Shown: in pieces, positions 60,135-64,000 of the stretch
Layout: each line of letters starts with the position of its first letter
How positions within the stretch are numbered: position 1 is the first letter of the stretch
NCBI RefSeq assembly: GCF_032854445.1
Contig: NC_088301.1
Span: 35,141,187 to 35,205,186, forward strand
DNA: 64,000 nt
Direction: 5' to 3'
Source of the DNA: Liolophura sinensis
Lineage: Eukaryota > Mollusca > Polyplacophora > Chitonida > Chitonidae
Translations under genes and position numbers: made by a program
The notes under the pieces: generated by a model
Databases searched by the model: none
Seen by the model: the letters and a program-made list of their open reading frames with translations, nothing else
What the model was told of the DNA's origin: nothing

Positions 60135-62315
60135 AAAAATCCACACCGTTCTCCCAGAAAACCACTTTTATGGCGTTATTTCAGAAAGTTTATATTACAA
60201 AGCGACGGTGAATATATTTTCCTCACCGTCAAGACTGTACAAGAGGCGGAGAATAATGAAAAACTCCCAAGTGGTTCAAGAATCTCTTTAAGCCGAGATT
60301 ACTAGGTCGAATTCGTGCAACATGTATGATGACAAAATTGCTATTAGGCAGATTTGTCGACTTGGAGATAACAAGCCATCGAAAGAATGCGAAAATCGGT
60401 TTAGTTACAAAGGTATATAACGAGTTGTAGGTTAAAGTATAGGACGTAAGCCTTTACCTTAAGGTCAACTTAACTACTGTGGTGTTAAACAGGTCATGTG
60501 TGTTACTCTACCCCATAAGCCTAATGCTATCCGTAAGCCTTATACGTAAGCTTAACGCAAGCGGACTGGATATGCAATGCTCGAGCTGGTGGGATTTGTG
60601 AGGATGCCAGGTTTGATGGACAGGCCTATATGTCGGAGCTGTAGCTCTGACTTGTCATTAGGGAGGGGTGTTTAAGGGAATTCATGCAGTGGTAAAGTGG
60701 AAGCTTTCTATAGAAATCAACATAGTAATCTGACAAATTTCCTTGTGTGAGTAGACATGTGTGGCCATTAACAATCCGCTGTGATCCATCATAATACTAT
60801 GGCGTTTTTAAGAACCGCATAAAACATGACTGGGTCAATTTTGTTTTAATACACAGATCGATTTCAAAGTTTTTAATGAATGCTGTCCCCAATGCAAATG
60901 CTGTCCAAGTGTGAAGAAATATTTCTTAACAAAAAACCATGGACTCGTATAACAGGATAAAATTTAGTAGACCTACATTCAACTGCAGACTGGAACCGTG
61001 GATACCATACCAAGCCTTCTATAAATTCCAGAACAAATAAATAATTGGATTAAACAGATATATACAGACACATGCGTATACAATAGTAGTTGTTTAAGAT
61101 AAAAGGAGCCCAAAAAGTAATTAGCAAGTGCACTGTCTGAACAATAAGAAAATGTTGAATGACAAGGCTAACTCTCAGAGTTCCCCCGTCATTGATATTC
61201 TGTTGGCTCTCTCCGCTGTGTTAGACAATTTCGTAAGATTAGTGTGATCATTTCTATTTACAGATAATCTTACACATTTATGGCGGTGGACGAGGCTTTA
61301 CAAGTTTATCGACCAAATAGATTTTGTATATATACTGGACAGAATAATACATACAATCGTACAATATTGCTGAAAACTGTACAAAACACACACATGTGCA
61401 CATTATCACATATGGAAGTTCTTATACAGTACTATAAATACCACATACATTTTCCTGCTGTTAATTAGCGACTTGTTTTTGTCGAAAATATAACGCAACT
61501 GTCAATACATGGTATTTTCCTTACAACATTTAAAATTAATTATACACCTATGTAATTGTCGTGTTACAAACATGAAAGGTGCATTAGATTGATTGGGACT
61601 TTTTTATACACTGACACTGTATCACATGGGCAGGGTACATCGCCTTGTAGATGAATTTGTGGTAAGCATTCACTTCTGAAATGTATATCTCCTACCACAC
61701 AGTGTAACGATATTCATGTTTCCCTTTTCTATTTCACAAATCATGTACAGTCCGTGTTGCTCCTTGTATCACAATTTAAGTTGTTATTTAAGTTCAAGTA
61801 TATGATTCAGCACTTGGAGTCTTAAAAACAGCCTCACTTCCGTACACGTTATGACCACTTCAAACATCTGCGTTATATTTCACTCGTTTTTGTAAGCTGT
61901 AGGATGAAGGACAGTTATTGGTAAGTCGTCTGTCTTAAGGCTTTCCACCCCGTATGATGTCCGTGCCAATACTGATGGTAAATGATCAGGCAGACCTCTC
62001 TGAAAGGGCAACAAAACAGATTCCCACTATTTACTTCGGGTCTACTGATATAATGTGAGCACAAAAGCAAGACGACGCCCATGACATCAATGTTGTTGAA
62101 ATCCTGCTATTTCCACGACTTTACACATTTGTTCTTTTTGTTTAGGGACATGTGCGCTCAGATATACGTGTTTTTATCAACGACGCAGTAAGCAATGATA
62201 TCTAGCAGATGGCACTGTGCTCTTCTCACCAAAGGCAATCACTGATGGGATCGCAAAAAGCTTATTTGTGACGCGGCCAAACCAGAGACGACATCCCTCT
62301 CACTTGTTCTGGCAT

Positions 62316-63345
62316 TTAGCTGTAAACATTTCTTCCATGGTTGTCACCATTGCAACGCTTACCAGAATGGTGTTTAGGCGACATGGTCGTTAGTGAAAAC
62401 TGCTCTGTTCTGGTGTTGTTTGCATTACTATAGGAATACCGGTAACTCTCGCATGGTGATTTAGGTGGTCTGCCCCGCGAAAGACAACAAGAACAGGCAT
62501 CCCGAAATTCCTTGCGAAATTTTCCTAAATTGTGAACAGAAAGAAAAGTGGCTCAATTACTGGTGTTATTTTCAGCAACAAATAGTAAACTGTTTACAAA
62601 TTTAACATAAATGGATGTAAAGGAATTCAGCTAGTGAATAATTACTGGATCCAGTTTCTTGTTCAACACCGTATTCAAGAATGTTTCACCTGTAGGTTGG
62701 CCTTGAGCAGTGGAAGAAACCAGAGTGCGCGGGATAACCATGAATCCATGGATCACAAGTTACTGACGAGCTTTATCGCATGCGGAACACAGGTTTGCAA
62801 GCCATAAGTGATCTTTGACGAATGTGAGAGTGTGTGAATAGCCATACCATTGCTGTACGAACTTGGAACGAGAAAAAGGAATCTACATATCACGCCAGGA
62901 AATGAACTCACAACTCCTGTTGCCTCCTGGTAATTAGAAACTGGCCACTGGTGAGGGTTGATCTATAGAGCTATAGTTTTACAACAACGCACATGTACAT
63001 TTGTGGATGTAGCTTTTGAATCACGGCAATGTAAAGTGGAGTAGTTTTCATTTATAATAATAGACAAAGGTTCAGGGATGTGTTAAGGATAGAAGGACGG
63101 AAAAACTATAACCTAATCTTCTCAGACAACGATAACTTTTGCAACAAGATGCAGTGGCATATACCTGCTGATGTAGAAGGTACACACGGTACAGTCAAAA
63201 AAAAAAAAAAACGAAACAAAACTTACCACTCATGAAGTTGTAAATGACAGGGTTCAACGCACTGTTAAAGTAGCAGAGGAAATGCGAACCTAAGGCCAAA
63301 ACCCTAGTTAAGGTAGGGGATAAAGAATGAAGCTGTTGAGTATAT
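62316..63345 (-). CDS. Class A (rhodopsin-like) peptide-type GPCR, last two coding exons
   Basis: The minus-strand exons are 63345-63227 (entered in phase 1, flanked by TTTTACAG and GTAAGT) and 62524-62316 (stop TAA). The first gives the end of extracellular loop 3 and TM7: LALGSHFLCYFNSALNPVIY, then NFMSG, with the NPxxY motif. The second begins KFRKEFRDACSCC (helix 8 with likely palmitoylated cysteines), followed by a polar tail of about 55 residues rich in S/T/N, including SLTTMSPKHH, ending NVYS. Together they make about 108 residues. The NSALNPVIYNFMS-KFR pattern is that of neuropeptide receptors (TRH, ghrelin/neuromedin U and related groups); the ligand cannot be told from this part. 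TM1-TM6 must lie beyond 64000. Confidence 0.87.
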
Positions 63346-64000
63346 CTGTAAAAGAAAGCCAAAATGGAGAGGATTAGAACGTTTGTGTAAGAGGATAACT
63401 TTATTACCTAAGGTGGTGTAGGGGTACACCTCCCGCCTACAGCCATCTCTACAATTCGCCTTACATGTAGCAGTTATCATTTGACTGAAATCATGTTTCA
63501 AACCTAGAGATCTTTGACCCCATTGTCTCATACACACATTCGAAGCTGAAGTCATGAAGTGTCTTACAACTTACACAGATACATTTCTTATTATTATACT
63601 TGAACTGATCATCTCAAGACAAGACATTAGTCCTATACCTTATGGCATACGAATACATAAGATTTAGATACATTAAAATTACATTTGTACTGGCTAAAAA
63701 GAACAGGCGAGATGTCCCAAAAACTTAGATGTATTACGGTATTATTTGAAGGAGTAAAAAGAAAGGCACTAGCTCCTGATATGAACAAGTGTGACTGTGT
63801 CCTTACATAACGCAGATGATGTGACAAAACCAACTGTGATTTACACCACGTATATGCAGGGATATTTGGTTTAGTACGGTCTTTTGTATGGGAAAGTTTA
63901 TATACATGTAGTTAAAATGAAAAACGTTTATGTTGTCACACAAATTGACATGAAATTGGACAATACATGATTAAATGTATAAAAGGAACATGAGCAATTA
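63346..64000. other. Probable intron of the GPCR gene
   Basis: This is upstream (minus strand) of the TM7 exon. No TM6-like exon (CWxP motif) was found in any minus-strand frame, so the preceding exon probably lies outside the window. Nothing else was recognised. Confidence 0.5.

Larger units (their letters stand above)
57450..62315. other. Intergenic stretch, no gene recognised
   Basis: Several open frames of 60-115 codons occur, notably 58282-58666 (both strands, fairly GC-rich) and 59414-59900 (plus), but none has a recognisable domain or clear splice context. The part nearest 62315 is probably the 3' UTR of the minus-strand GPCR. It also holds a degenerate SINE tail, a 13-bp G-run (59693-59705) and a hairpin at 60080-60134. 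Confidence 0.4.

Noticed and set aside
1..64000. CRISPR array, operons, ribosome binding sites, insertion sequences
   Set aside because: The window is spliced animal nuclear DNA; the tandem repeats seen are microsatellites or SINE dimers without regular spacers.

Overview
This is nuclear DNA from an invertebrate animal, most likely a mollusc and probably a bivalve. All recognisable genes are split into short exons with GT/AG introns. The non-coding DNA is AT-rich, crowded with ACATGTAC- and AGGCCT-type motifs, and carries several mollusc-type SINE families. One family has a conserved core ending in AACACCAATCAAATAAATAAA; another carries a CTTGCTTGGCGTTCAGCAT-type body with a CTCACTCACTC tail. 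No bacterial, organellar or viral genes were recognised.

Layout. (1) 1-8,721: no recognisable exon. It holds a dispersed repeat and a SINE with perfect target-site duplications, and could be intron or upstream DNA of the next gene. (2) 8,722-20,490, plus strand: the C-terminal 13 exons of a pikachurin (EGFLAM) orthologue, an extracellular EGF/laminin-G protein. Its N-terminal part is not visible. One exon carries two cancelling frameshifts. (3) 20,491-28,706: 3' UTR and intergenic DNA with microsatellites, SINE remnants and a large fold-back element. (4) 28,707-35,873, plus: complete nine-exon CCDC25 (208 aa). (5) 37.3-41.0 kb: a graveyard of mobile elements, with two terminal-inverted-repeat elements, a GIY-YIG nuclease fragment, and a decayed LINE with endonuclease and reverse-transcriptase remains. 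(6) 41,728-43,987 (possibly to 44,113), minus: a short SAMD15-like SAM-domain gene. It is divergent from (7) 45,522-55,628, plus: complete eleven-exon EIF2B3 (462 aa), the gamma subunit of eIF2B, with an apparent non-coding first exon ending at 44,401. (8) 55,629-62,315: intergenic, with SINEs, a tandem SINE dimer and hairpins. (9) 62,316-63,345, minus: the last two coding exons of a class A peptide-type GPCR (TM7 with NPVIY plus the cytoplasmic tail); the rest lies beyond the window.

The genes do not form a pathway: they are an extracellular matrix/synaptic protein, a nucleic-acid-associated coiled-coil protein, a SAM-domain protein, a translation-initiation factor and a receptor. The points most worth following up are: the tandemly copied intron/exon junction before EIF2B3 exon 9; the cancelling frameshifts in EGFLAM; the fold-back element upstream of CCDC25; the dispersed exon-like repeat at 206 and 26,486; and the fossil mobile-element cluster. 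All exon boundaries were read by eye from splice consensus and protein continuity; no transcript or database evidence was available.
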